Positions 1 through 6,639 of a DNA stretch of 7,850 bases are shown here, piece after piece. The stretch comes from Pseudomonadota bacterium (GTDB lineage Bacteria > Pseudomonadota > Alphaproteobacteria > JAKJEU01), in contig JAKJEU010000064.1 of the NCBI GenBank assembly GCA_022705265.1, positions 1 through 7,850 on the forward strand. The letters are read 5' to 3'. The translations under genes were made by a program, and so were the position numbers. Within the stretch, counting starts at the first letter, position 1. Every line of letters begins with the position of its first letter. The notes beneath the pieces were generated by a model. That model saw nothing but the letters and a program-made list of their open reading frames with translations, searched no databases and was not told the origin of the DNA.

Positions 1-979
1 AGCGTTTTTGGATAAAAAGAGAAGAGAAAAACGAAGAAAATATCGAGAAAAATCCAAATAAAATCAAACAAAAATAACCAACATTAAGATAATTATTATA
101 TTGCCTTTGATTTCTTTTTATGGTTTCATCGACATCTTTAAATTTTGTGAAAGCATCCTTGTTAAAAACATGGATATAATGGTTATTTTGTCTTAGCTTT
201 TTTGAAAAATCTATATTAGAAATGATGCGAATTTTATAAGAATTCACGATATCTGAATCTTTCATTAAAACTTTCAATTCATCAAATATATTTGAAATTA
301 TTTTTTGATATGATTCATTGGTGTTTTTTAATTCATTATCAATTTCATTAAGTTTTAAATTAAGCTCTTTTTCAATTTTTGTGACTTGTTCAAGGAACAC
401 AGTCTTTCTTAAAGACGAAAGCAAAAACACAATTTCGTCAAAGTAATTAAGATGGCGATATTTATTTTTAAAATTTCCTGAATATACTTTGTTTTTCGAC
501 TCTTCAATAAGTTTTATATATTGTTCTTCGAATTTAAGGATATTTTTATTGGCATTTATCCTTTTTTCAATGATTTTGTCAGCCTCTTTAATATTATTGA
601 TGATTTTTTCGGTTATATTAAAAATCCGTTTAGCAGGTTTAGGATTTAAGGCTTCAAATTCGGTTTTAAGGTTTACTATTCGAGCTTCTCTATCCGCCAA
701 TCGTCTCATTACAGCGCGTCTTTCAGGGTTGTTTTTGGCCGAACCTAAGGCGTATGATTCGGAATTTATGCCCTCAACCTCGATTAAAGTTCGCGACAAA
801 AGTATGGCGGTTGGATAGTCAACTTGGGAAACTGATTGAAAATCGGCTTTAAGTTCGGTAAAACCCAAAAAAGCAAGGGTGCAAAAGAATAAAACCAGCG
901 ATGTTTTAATAACCGCAGCATAAGAAATAATGGAAAATAATCGCCCATAAAACAATTTTTTCTTAATAAGTTCGAACAT
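1..979 (-). CDS. Membrane sensor/receptor protein, N-terminal 326 residues (C-terminus beyond the left edge)
   Basis: The frame opens at ATG 979 and is uninterrupted to base 1, so 326 codons are seen and the 3' end is missing. A weak AGG lies 6 nt before the start. The N-terminus has a basic stretch (residues 6-13), then a hydrophobic segment at about 21-41. Residues 42-297 are charged and strongly helical, with long Glu/Lys/Asn/Ile coiled-coil-like stretches around 120-165 and 195-235. A second hydrophobic segment lies at about 298-322, followed by Gln-Lys-Arg at the edge. Two membrane helices enclosing a periplasmic helical bundle is the usual layout of the input half of histidine kinases, diguanylate cyclases and chemoreceptors. 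The output domain lies outside the window, so the class is unknown. It is transcribed divergently from the lipoprotein operon and need not be functionally tied to it. I am sure of the gene and moderately sure of the receptor layout. Confidence 0.8.
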   Translation of the reverse strand, partial: MFELIKKKLFYGRLFSIISYAAVIKTSLVLFFCTLAFLGFTELKADFQSVSQVDYPTAILLSRTLIEVEGINSESYALGSAKNNPERRAVMRRLADREARIVNLKTEFEALNPKPAKRIFNITEKIINNIKEADKIIEKRINANKNILKFEEQYIKLIEESKNKVYSGNFKNKYRHLNYFDEIVFLLSSLRKTVFLEQVTKIEKELNLKLNEIDNELKNTNESYQKIISNIFDELKVLMKDSDIVNSYKIRIISNIDFSKKLRQNNHYIHVFNKDAFTKFKDVDETIKRNQRQYNNYLNVGYFCLILFGFFSIFSSFFSSLFIQKR

Positions 980-1088
980 TTATGCCTAAAATGATAATTT
1001 GTTGTTTATTATTTTATATAATAATCATATATTCGTATTATGTCTAAGGTTTTTTATTAATTATTATAAGTTTAGAATTTTAATAGGC

Positions 1089-1117
1089 TTGACTTCTTAT
1101 ATTTTTAATTATTTAAT
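1089..1117 (+). promoter_or_regulatory. Candidate sigma-70 promoter of the lipoprotein operon
   Basis: TTGACT (1089-1094) and TTTAAT (1112-1117) are separated by exactly 17 bp, which would start transcription near 1124 and give a leader of about 30 nt before ATG 1156. A perfect TATAAT lies further on at 1128-1133, but it has no good -35 element at the right distance. It could be an alternative -10 box. The surrounding DNA is extremely AT-rich, so chance matches are likely and this call is tentative. Confidence 0.45.
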
Positions 1118-1143
1118 TAATAAGAACTATAATGTATTTATAT

Positions 1144-1147
1144 GGAG
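1144..1147 (+). promoter_or_regulatory. Ribosome binding site deciding the start at 1156
   Basis: GGAG sits 8 nt before ATG 1156. An in-frame ATG at 1132 would place this motif inside the coding region and add eight residues before a perfect lipoprotein signal peptide. The ATG at 1156 is therefore preferred. Confidence 0.7.
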
Positions 1148-1155
1148 AACAAAAT

Positions 1156-1764
1156 ATGAAAAAACTTTTATCTTTGTTGTTTGTGATTGGGCTTGTTTCT
1201 TCTTGCTCCTCTTTTAATCGTGATTACGAAGTGATTGATGCTTCGATTGACAGCAAGCCAGATTGGACCCATGATGTTAAGGAAATTGATGATTATGACG
1301 ATATATCAGAAAAGTATTATTTATTTTCGGGCGAAAGCGAGAACATAAGCAAAAAATTATGTGAAACAGGGGCAAGAGTTGATGCGGATAAAAAACTTGG
1401 TGCATATATTTCTCAATTCATCAAAAACACATATGCAGAGTCTTTGCAAAATTCTGGTGAAATGATGGATACTTATTCCGAAGAAGCAATGGCAAAAAAT
1501 GTTGAAACCAAGGTTATTGGTTCTATGTCTGTGGCTTCTTATTGGGAAAAGCGGGCTTATTTAAAAGATTTAGGTGCAATGGAAGATAAAAGCCTTTTTT
1601 ATTGCTATGTGGTTAAGAAAATTGACAAAGATTTGGTCGATAAAATGTTGAAATCTTCTGTTGATAAATTTGTAAACGGTTTTAACAACCAAAAGGCAAA
1701 AGAAAAAGCATTACAAGCATTAGAAGACATTGACGACAGTTTCGAAGACAAAATTAAGGAATAA
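1156..1764 (+). CDS. LPP20-like lipoprotein
   Basis: This encodes 202 residues with a clear lipoprotein signal peptide: Met-Lys-Lys, a hydrophobic core, and lipobox Val-Ser-Ser-Cys at 14-17, so Cys17 would be lipidated. Asp or Lys is not at +2 (Ser18), which favours outer-membrane sorting by the E. coli rule, if that applies here. The mature part has the Lys-Pro-x-Trp entry (34-37) and a later helical region followed by a strand-rich part (about 118-155), the arrangement seen in LPP20 family proteins. The family takes its name from the Helicobacter lipoprotein Lpp20 and its biochemical role is unknown. The C-terminal tail (about 155-202) is highly charged and helical. It is the first gene of a four-gene operon, 6 bp before a second LPP20-like gene, which suggests an old tandem duplication. 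I infer LPP20 membership from pattern, not from a search. Confidence 0.72.
   Translation: MKKLLSLLFVIGLVSSCSSFNRDYEVIDASIDSKPDWTHDVKEIDDYDDISEKYYLFSGESENISKKLCETGARVDADKKLGAYISQFIKNTYAESLQNSGEMMDTYSEEAMAKNVETKVIGSMSVASYWEKRAYLKDLGAMEDKSLFYCYVVKKIDKDLVDKMLKSSVDKFVNGFNNQKAKEKALQALEDIDDSFEDKIKE
1756..1760 (+). promoter_or_regulatory. Ribosome binding site of the second operon gene, inside the end of the first
   Basis: AAGGA lies over the last codons of the first lipoprotein gene, 10 nt before ATG 1771. Its position suggests that translation of the two genes is linked. Confidence 0.65.
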
Positions 1765-1770
1765 AATTTA

Positions 1771-2700
1771 ATGAAAAAATTATTGTTTTTATTCGCCTTG
1801 CTTTTGTCGTTTGATTTAAAAGCAGAGGAAGTTGCAAAAAAACCTGAATGGATTGAATTTCCGTTAAAAGGTTGTATGCAAAACGAAATATGCGTGATTT
1901 CAAGTGGTAAAAGTGTTAACGAGGCTACTTTAAAGGCTCAAATCGAGGTTATGAAGGTATTTAACACAATGATAACTTCTAATTACGAAAGCCTTACTTC
2001 AAACGATAATGATAAGGTTTCTGACAGTGCTTTGGAAAGTTCGAAAAGTATTACTGAGGGTGTTTTAAGTGGTGTTAAAATCAAAAAAACCTTTAAAGAT
2101 GGCGACGAAGTTTATGTCCAAGCTTCTTTGAACAAGGACGAGGCAAAGCAAAACATTTTAACCGAAATCCAAGCAATTGATGAAAAAATGCAGGTTTTGT
2201 TAAGGGACGAGGCGGTTTCTTCAAATTCTATGTTAAGGAAGTTATATGAGACTCGCAGCGAACTTAACAAAAAATATGCTTTTTTAAATCAAGGCAAGGG
2301 TTATGACGAAGTTGTAAAATATGAAGATGTTTTTAAGCAAAAAAAGAAAAATGCTTCGGGCAAAGTCGTTGCAATTAAAATCGTTGAACCAAAGGGCAAA
2401 AGGCTTGAAAATTCGTTTAAAAAATTGTTAACCGAAAATGGTTTAAAGGTTTCCAGCTCTTCATATAATCTTGAACTTAAAGGCGAGCTTTATGTCGAAC
2501 CTGAATACATGAATGTTGAAGGTTTTGTAAAATTCCTTTATATATTTAATCTTGTAAGCTTAGATTTGAATGGCGAGGCTTTGGGTTCGGTTAATGTGGA
2601 ATTTTCCGAAACAGGGCGAAGCGAAAGCCAAGCGATGAATAAAGCTTTGAAACGAATTGCCGAGGAAGTAAAAGAAAATTTTGCTGATTTGGGCTTATAA
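1771..2700 (+). CDS. Periplasmic LPP20-like protein with extra C-terminal domain
   Basis: This encodes 309 residues with an ordinary signal peptide. A Met-Lys-Lys start and hydrophobic core 4-14 lead to a likely cleavage after Leu-Lys-Ala at 16-18; there is no lipobox Cys. Residues 24-27 repeat the Lys-Pro-x-Trp entry seen in the gene before. Residues 27-135 then form an LPP20-like unit: a short strand, a long helix (about 51-70), and a strand pair around 100-120 ending in a Val-Tyr-Val-Gln-Ala strand. A charged linker helix (about 131-195) follows. A second domain at about 198-305 has a beta-rich core and closes with Gly-Arg-Ser (282-284) and an Ala-x-x-Lys-Ala helix. That second domain recalls the last part of LPP20/FlgT/LpoB-type outer-membrane proteins, but I cannot assign it. 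It probably works with its operon partners in the periplasm, and as the only non-lipidated member it may be held there by them. Confidence 0.72.
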   Translation: MKKLLFLFALLLSFDLKAEEVAKKPEWIEFPLKGCMQNEICVISSGKSVNEATLKAQIEVMKVFNTMITSNYESLTSNDNDKVSDSALESSKSITEGVLSGVKIKKTFKDGDEVYVQASLNKDEAKQNILTEIQAIDEKMQVLLRDEAVSSNSMLRKLYETRSELNKKYAFLNQGKGYDEVVKYEDVFKQKKKNASGKVVAIKIVEPKGKRLENSFKKLLTENGLKVSSSSYNLELKGELYVEPEYMNVEGFVKFLYIFNLVSLDLNGEALGSVNVEFSETGRSESQAMNKALKRIAEEVKENFADLGL

Positions 2701-2717
2701 AAAATATTTAAAATAAA

Positions 2718-2722
2718 GAGGA
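2718..2722 (+). promoter_or_regulatory. Ribosome binding site of the lpoB-like gene
   Basis: GAGGA ends 10 nt before ATG 2733 and 7 nt before an in-frame TTG at 2730. The spacing slightly favours TTG, but ATG directly follows it and gives the typical Met-Lys-Lys signal peptide. The two choices differ by one residue. Confidence 0.6.
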
Positions 2723-2732
2723 TTGTTTTTTG

Positions 2733-3338
2733 ATGAAAAAATATTTAATTATGGCTTTGTGTGTTTTGTTTGCGTCATGTTCAAGCTTTAAGGCGGAAAG
2801 AATGACAATTGAACAAGGCGATGAAAAAGCTTTGGAAATTACCGACGAATGGATTACTACGGATACTAAAAATGCGGTTAAATTTATATTAAACCAAATG
2901 GTTGAGCATAAAGGATTTAGAGAATATTTGGCAAAATATAATGGCCGTCCTAAATTATTTGTGGGCGAAATTAAAAACGGAACTAAAAATCCGTATTTTC
3001 CTATTGCTGATTTAAGCGATGAATTTTTAACTGAACTTTCCATGAGTGGCGATTATGTGTTGATTGATAAGGCTTCAAGAGACAGTATTTTAAAGGAAAT
3101 TCAATTCCAAAACGACGGTCTTGTCTCTGTGAAAGAGGCTAAACAAATCGGTCGTATGTCTGGGGCTGATTTAATTATTTATGGTGATGTTCGTGAAAAT
3201 TCTAGCTCTCGTAAAGGAAAAACGGTAAAGGAATATTCGGTTAATATAAGAATGACTGAAATTGAAAAGGCTTCTGAAGTTTTAAGAGTAAGATACACAA
3301 CAACTAAATATTCGGAACAAAGCTCTTTTGGTTGGTAA
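2733..3338 (+). CDS. lpoB: LpoB-like lipoprotein (penicillin-binding protein activator family)
   Basis: This encodes 201 residues with lipobox Phe-Ala-Ser-Cys at 13-16, so a lipid-anchored protein after removal of 15 residues. The mature region follows the LpoB pattern. A helix with a Met-Val-x-x-x-x-x-Phe stretch comes before Pro-Lys-Leu-Phe-Val-Gly-Glu-Ile-Lys-Asn at 73-82. A Phe-Leu-x-x-Leu-x-x-Ser-Gly-x-Tyr-x-x-Ile-Asp stretch lies at 98-112, an Ala-x-x-Ile-Gly-x-x-x-Gly-Ala-Asp-Leu-Ile-Ile-Tyr-Gly motif at 136-151, and a final Tyr-Ser-Val-x-Ile-x-Met-Thr-Glu-Ile-Glu strand at 168-178. In E. coli, LpoB reaches from the outer membrane through the murein to stimulate PBP1b. Members outside the enterobacteria occur in operons like this one with COG3014 and LPP20 proteins, and their partner is mostly untested. 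The long Pro-rich linker of E. coli LpoB is absent. It starts 32 bp after the previous gene and ends 10 bp before the next. Confidence 0.85.
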   Translation: MKKYLIMALCVLFASCSSFKAERMTIEQGDEKALEITDEWITTDTKNAVKFILNQMVEHKGFREYLAKYNGRPKLFVGEIKNGTKNPYFPIADLSDEFLTELSMSGDYVLIDKASRDSILKEIQFQNDGLVSVKEAKQIGRMSGADLIIYGDVRENSSSRKGKTVKEYSVNIRMTEIEKASEVLRVRYTTTKYSEQSSFGW

Positions 3339-3348
3339 TCGTTAAGTT

Positions 3349-4923
3349 ATGATTATTAAAAAAGTCCTTATCCTCGTCTTGTTTTTTTGTTGTTCTTGCT
3401 CTGTGTTAAAAAGCAGAGATAAACACGAAGAAATGGTAACTTTTGTTAAGCAACAAAAATACGACGAAGCCGCAAAAACGGTGATGGATAAGGACTTTTA
3501 TTCCGTGGGTTCGGATTTGCTTAAATATCTTGAACTTGGGAATATTTATTATTTAAAAGGCGAATATAAAAAATCCTTGGATTATTTTGACCAAGGTTTT
3601 AATTTAAGCAAAGATTTATACACCACAAGCATTAAGGGGAAAATTATTGGTGCTTTGGTTAATGAAAATTACGATGTTTATTATGGGTTAAGATACGAGC
3701 TTTCAATGTTGCGTTTTTTTAATTCTTTGGCTCATTACCGAATTTATGAAAGCGGTCGTTTCGAAGATTACGAAGAATTTATAAAATGCGAAGAGGACGA
3801 AGAAGATGATGCTTGTGTCGATGGTTATAAATTACAAAAAATATCAGGGCAAGTTTTAACCGACGATGAAAAACGAGCTCATTTAGAAGCGGCGTTAAGC
3901 ATGGTTCGCGAATGGGACGGTTTTTTAAAAGAACAAAAGCAAAAAGATTTGGGCGAACCAATTTACAAAGACGATTTGCTGGCTCGGGTTTATGGTGCTT
4001 TTTTGCACGAAATCGAAGGTACAGTGGAGGATAGGGGGATTGCTCTTAACCTTTATAAATCGGCTTTGGAGGTTTTGTTTAAAAATTACAATATTTACCC
4101 GACCTTTAATATAAAATATAAGGATTTTCAAAGCGATTTTGATAAGCTTCATGAAATTAGTGAAAAAGATGTAAAACGAAAATATGTCATAAATACCAAA
4201 GCTTATCGGGTGGTTGAGGAATTTTTAAAGGCTGAAATCAAACGGCTTGAAAAAGGCAGGGAAAAATCAAATGTAAAGTTAGTCGTAAAAGAAGGTTTGA
4301 TTACTTCAAAACAGGTTGAAACAGTGGAATTTGATTTGCCGATTGCCTTGATTTTAGCAAGAGTTGATGGGGACCAAGGTGTTTTGGATTTGTTACCAAA
4401 GCTTTTGGGTGGCTCTAAGCTTAAATTCGAAATGCCAAAGGTTTTGGAGCCTCTTCCTGCTGTCCCTTATTTGGTTAAGGTTTACGATGATGAAAATAAA
4501 GAAGTTGTAAGTAAGGATTTGTTGGTTATAAATCCATTATCTGATATTGCTTATCAAGATTTTAAACGAAATGAAGTGTCGATTAAGGCAAAAATATTGG
4601 CGGCATCGGCTATGAAATATGCGGGTGCGGTTGCTTCGGCTTACTCAATTTATAAGCAAAATGAAAAGTCGACGGTTGGTCTTATAAGTGCTGTGATTGC
4701 TTTTAAATTATCGCTAAGTTCGATTGAAGAGTCTGATAGAGTGGATATCAGAAATTGGGGGATTTTACCTGGTAATATTTTTGCCTCTTCCTTTACGCTT
4801 AAAAAAGGCGATTATAAAATTAAAATTTTCGGCGGAGAGGGTAACAAAAAAGTCATTTTCCAAGACAAAATCAAAGTCGAAGATGAAATCAAAATATTTG
4901 ACATAAACATAAATCAAAAGTAA
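3349..4923 (+). CDS. COG3014-type TPR-containing lipoprotein
   Basis: This encodes 524 residues. The N-terminus is a lipoprotein signal (Ile-Ile-Lys-Lys, hydrophobic 6-13) with an unusual Cys-rich lipobox, Cys-Cys-Ser-Cys at 14-17. Cys17 is the most likely lipidation site, though the -3 Cys is atypical. Residues about 25-95 look like TPR-type helix pairs (a Leu-Gly-Asn-Ile-Tyr-Tyr-x-x-Gly-Glu-Tyr-x-x-Ser-Leu stretch). A long helical middle follows, with an acidic Glu/Asp patch near 145-160. The C-terminal half is beta-rich. It ends with Asp-Ile-Arg-Asn-Trp-Gly-Ile-Leu-Pro at 466-474, which matches the conserved Asp-x-Arg-x-Trp-x-x-Leu-Pro signature I associate with COG3014 proteins. Their function is unknown, but they recur next to lpoB-like genes, as here. 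It is the last operon gene, with only a weak TAAG before its start. I recognise the family from the signature and the neighbourhood. Confidence 0.78.
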   Translation: MIIKKVLILVLFFCCSCSVLKSRDKHEEMVTFVKQQKYDEAAKTVMDKDFYSVGSDLLKYLELGNIYYLKGEYKKSLDYFDQGFNLSKDLYTTSIKGKIIGALVNENYDVYYGLRYELSMLRFFNSLAHYRIYESGRFEDYEEFIKCEEDEEDDACVDGYKLQKISGQVLTDDEKRAHLEAALSMVREWDGFLKEQKQKDLGEPIYKDDLLARVYGAFLHEIEGTVEDRGIALNLYKSALEVLFKNYNIYPTFNIKYKDFQSDFDKLHEISEKDVKRKYVINTKAYRVVEEFLKAEIKRLEKGREKSNVKLVVKEGLITSKQVETVEFDLPIALILARVDGDQGVLDLLPKLLGGSKLKFEMPKVLEPLPAVPYLVKVYDDENKEVVSKDLLVINPLSDIAYQDFKRNEVSIKAKILAASAMKYAGAVASAYSIYKQNEKSTVGLISAVIAFKLSLSSIEESDRVDIRNWGILPGNIFASSFTLKKGDYKIKIFGGEGNKKVIFQDKIKVEDEIKIFDININQK

Positions 4924-4965
4924 ATGTATTTTACTTATGTTCATGGTTGGTTTATCATATAATTT

Positions 4966-5568
4966 ATGAAGGTGGAAGTTTTAAAAAGATTGATTAGTAT
5001 AAATAAAAGGGAATATTTGAAATATGCCCTTTTACTTGTTGTGTTGATGATACCCTCGATTGATTTTCTGTTTCATATTTTAGTTTTATATTTTTTCGGA
5101 AGCCTTTTATACATACGATATGATTATGACAAATCATGGAAATTTATATTAAAAGCCCCGATTTTAAGCATAGCCTTTATAAGGCTTGTGATGTATAGCT
5201 TTCCTAAATATGGTTATGATTATGGAGAAATACTTTTAATTTTATTAGTATTATTCATGTTTGTCCAAGGACCTCTTTATGGTATCTCAAGAGATTTAAG
5301 TAAGGTTTTATGCAATAAATGCTATATGTATTCAGGTTTTGATTGGGATTCATCTTGTAATGTTTATATTACTCCAAAAAATGATGCATCCAATATATTT
5401 CTTTCATATATTTGTTTGTTTTTTATATGTATTTTTTTGTTTTTATGGTTAAAACATAAATCTATTAAATATATACTTCTTCACCATGTGTGGATTTTTT
5501 ATTTGTTTATTCCTCCTTTTCTTAGAGTTGTATTTGGTATGAAATTTTATTTTACTATTATGGATTAA
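4966..5568 (+). CDS. Polytopic membrane protein of unknown function
   Basis: This encodes 200 residues, not a family I recognise. Hydrophobic segments lie at about 20-50 (probably two helices), 62-78, 89-106, 143-162 and 169-190, giving five or six membrane helices. The one sizeable loop, about 107-142, contains three cysteines (116, 119, 131) and an Asp/Trp/Ser-rich stretch. If that loop lies in the periplasm, a disulfide is possible. There is no good Shine-Dalgarno before ATG 4966, so the start is less secure than the frame. It begins 42 bp after the lipoprotein operon and ends 14 bp from the oppositely transcribed phage-like operon. It could be the last gene of the host operon, a cargo gene of the phage block, or an immunity-type protein for the gene it faces. 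Aromatic and Ile/Phe-rich composition alone does not separate these. Confidence 0.68.
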   Translation: MKVEVLKRLISINKREYLKYALLLVVLMIPSIDFLFHILVLYFFGSLLYIRYDYDKSWKFILKAPILSIAFIRLVMYSFPKYGYDYGEILLILLVLFMFVQGPLYGISRDLSKVLCNKCYMYSGFDWDSSCNVYITPKNDASNIFLSYICLFFICIFLFLWLKHKSIKYILLHHVWIFYLFIPPFLRVVFGMKFYFTIMD

Positions 5569-5582
5569 GATGGTTAGTTATT

Positions 5583-6497
5583 TTATTTATTTTTCTTAAA
5601 ATTTATTTTAAATTCATTGGAGTAATTATCTTCAAAGGTATAATTATATGGCTTTAATATTCCGTATTTTTCTAATACGGAAGAAGTTTTATAAAGGTTT
5701 GATAGGTTTCTTATGGAATTATCTTCATCAATATTAAAATCGTAATAATCATTAATTTTTAATTTGGTTTGTCCTGTAAAGCCGTCTTTTGTTATTTCCC
5801 CAGAAAATTCACAAAAAGCCTTGCCAGAGCCCATGGTAAGTAAGGTGTCGGCGTATTCGGAGGAAAGGACCACGCTGGTTGGCCAATCTGAATTGCCGTA
5901 TTTATTAAAAAAATGAGGTGCAATAGATTTATTCACTGATGAAATAGCTTTTTCAAGATGTTCGCCATAAAAAGTTTCTTCTGATGTAATATTTTGAATT
6001 ATTTTAATGGGCTCCGTGCTTAAAATTGTTATTGTGTCATTTTTTAATTTTTTTAAACGGTCATTTATAAAGGTGTTGTCTATATTGTATTCTTCTCTGG
6101 TTCCAAACTCTTTTGTTTCTGCTATTTCCTTAAACGACTGGTTGCATTTTTCTTTTAAAAGTTTTACTCCTTTTAAATTTTTAAAGGCCTCATGTTCAGG
6201 AGTTCCTTTTTCAAAAGTAAATTTAGACCCGTCGCCAAAAATTGCTCTGCGATACATAAAAGAAGCAGTAGGATATTGTGATTGGAATTTAGGGTTGTCC
6301 AACATGAATCTAACTCCTGCAACACCATTTTCAGCATTTAAAAGAATTTCTTTGTCATCATCAGATACATTGTTATTTCGCAAAACCTTATTTATTTTTT
6401 GTGACAATATTTGGCTGTCTTCTTTTGTATAGGGATCGATTAATTGCTTTGATGGATTTTTTTTGAATTTTCGTTCGTAATATAATGCTTTTAACAT
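5583..6497 (-). CDS. Unknown protein of the lysis operon, possible colicin M-like C-terminus; intact part of a frameshifted gene
   Basis: The open frame from ATG 6497 gives 304 residues, but this is probably not the true N-terminus. No Shine-Dalgarno precedes the ATG, and the same frame reads sensibly 24 codons further upstream to a frameshift at 6565-6571. No signal peptide or membrane helix is visible. The N-terminal 200 residues are mostly helical and charged and I do not recognise them. The C-terminal part (about 205-304) is beta-rich and contains Asp250-Tyr-Tyr252-Asp253-Phe-Asn, preceded by a Gly-x-x-x-x-Asp-Gly-Phe-x-Gly strand pair. Colicin M, which cleaves lipid II, has Asp226-x-Tyr228-Asp229-Phe-Asn in a similar setting about 40 residues from its end. 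Its next essential residues, His235 and Arg236, would fall on Asp259 and Asn260 here; the nearest Arg is 263. Colicin M kinship is therefore an inference from one motif and the local context. Confidence 0.6.
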   Translation of the reverse strand: MLKALYYERKFKKNPSKQLIDPYTKEDSQILSQKINKVLRNNNVSDDDKEILLNAENGVAGVRFMLDNPKFQSQYPTASFMYRRAIFGDGSKFTFEKGTPEHEAFKNLKGVKLLKEKCNQSFKEIAETKEFGTREEYNIDNTFINDRLKKLKNDTITILSTEPIKIIQNITSEETFYGEHLEKAISSVNKSIAPHFFNKYGNSDWPTSVVLSSEYADTLLTMGSGKAFCEFSGEITKDGFTGQTKLKINDYYDFNIDEDNSIRNLSNLYKTSSVLEKYGILKPYNYTFEDNYSNEFKINFKKNK

Positions 6498-6510
6498 GGA
6501 AGAGAGATTG

Positions 6511-6639
6511 TTAAAATCCTCGATATATTCGAACGGGACATCTTTTGCCGTTTTCTCTGGTATGCCCTTTTACATGGACAATATAGTTGGTTAATTTGTT
6601 AAAATCGTCAAAATTTAAAGATTTAAAAAAGTCGGTCAT
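6511..6639 (-). pseudogene. 5' part of the same gene, out of frame with the rest
   Basis: ATG 6639 shares its A with the TAA of the Rz1-like gene (TAATG) and has AAGGA 9 nt upstream, a textbook coupled start. Its frame reads 42 codons and stops at 6511. The first 24 residues (Met-Thr-Asp-Phe-Phe start) lead up to a run reading AAAAGGG on the minus strand. After that, the frame of the downstream 304-residue protein continues as Gly-Ile-Pro-Glu-Lys-Thr-Ala-Lys without a stop. Removing one base from the A or G run gives a single 351-residue protein from 6639 to 5583. The cause could be a true one-base insertion, a sequencing or assembly error in the homopolymer, or, less likely, +1 recoding. Confidence 0.65.
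6565..6571 (-). other. Frameshift site (A4G3 run)
   Basis: The minus strand reads GTAAAAGGGC here. Codons upstream read Gly-less ...Val-Lys in one frame and the downstream protein continues one base later. One surplus A or G explains the break. No stem-loop or strong slippery sequence that would favour programmed recoding is evident nearby. Confidence 0.6.

Larger units (their letters stand above)
980..1155. other. Divergent AT-rich intergenic region
   Basis: This 176-bp region separates the minus-strand receptor gene from the plus-strand lipoprotein operon. It is made almost entirely of A and T with several TATA-like stretches. Apart from the candidate rightward promoter, I see no clear leftward promoter, operator repeat or small RNA. 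Confidence 0.6.

Noticed and set aside
489..818. Plus-strand open frame of 109 codons
   Set aside because: It lies antisense to the uninterrupted receptor gene, which has the expected membrane layout. No Shine-Dalgarno and a low-complexity hydrophobic translation.
999..1217. Plus-strand open frame of 72 codons
   Set aside because: It runs through the AT-rich intergenic region into the start of the first lipoprotein gene in another frame. Its composition simply reflects the AT content.
2708..3043. Minus-strand open frame opposite the lpoB-like gene
   Set aside because: It is antisense to a confidently recognised gene and has no family resemblance.
4918..4936. Hairpin AAGTAAA/TTTACTT over the stop of the COG3014 gene, considered as a terminator
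   Set aside because: The stem is only 7 bp with one G-C pair and no T-run follows.
6007..6432. Plus-strand open frame of 141 codons
   Set aside because: It is antisense to the 304-codon minus-strand frame, whose operon position and overlaps are consistent. The Ser/Phe-rich translation is typical of a mirror frame.
6565..6571. Programmed +1 frameshift at the A4G3 run
   Set aside because: There is no known +1 shift motif, rare codon, stop codon in the shift site or stimulatory structure. A simple one-base insertion or sequencing error explains the break.
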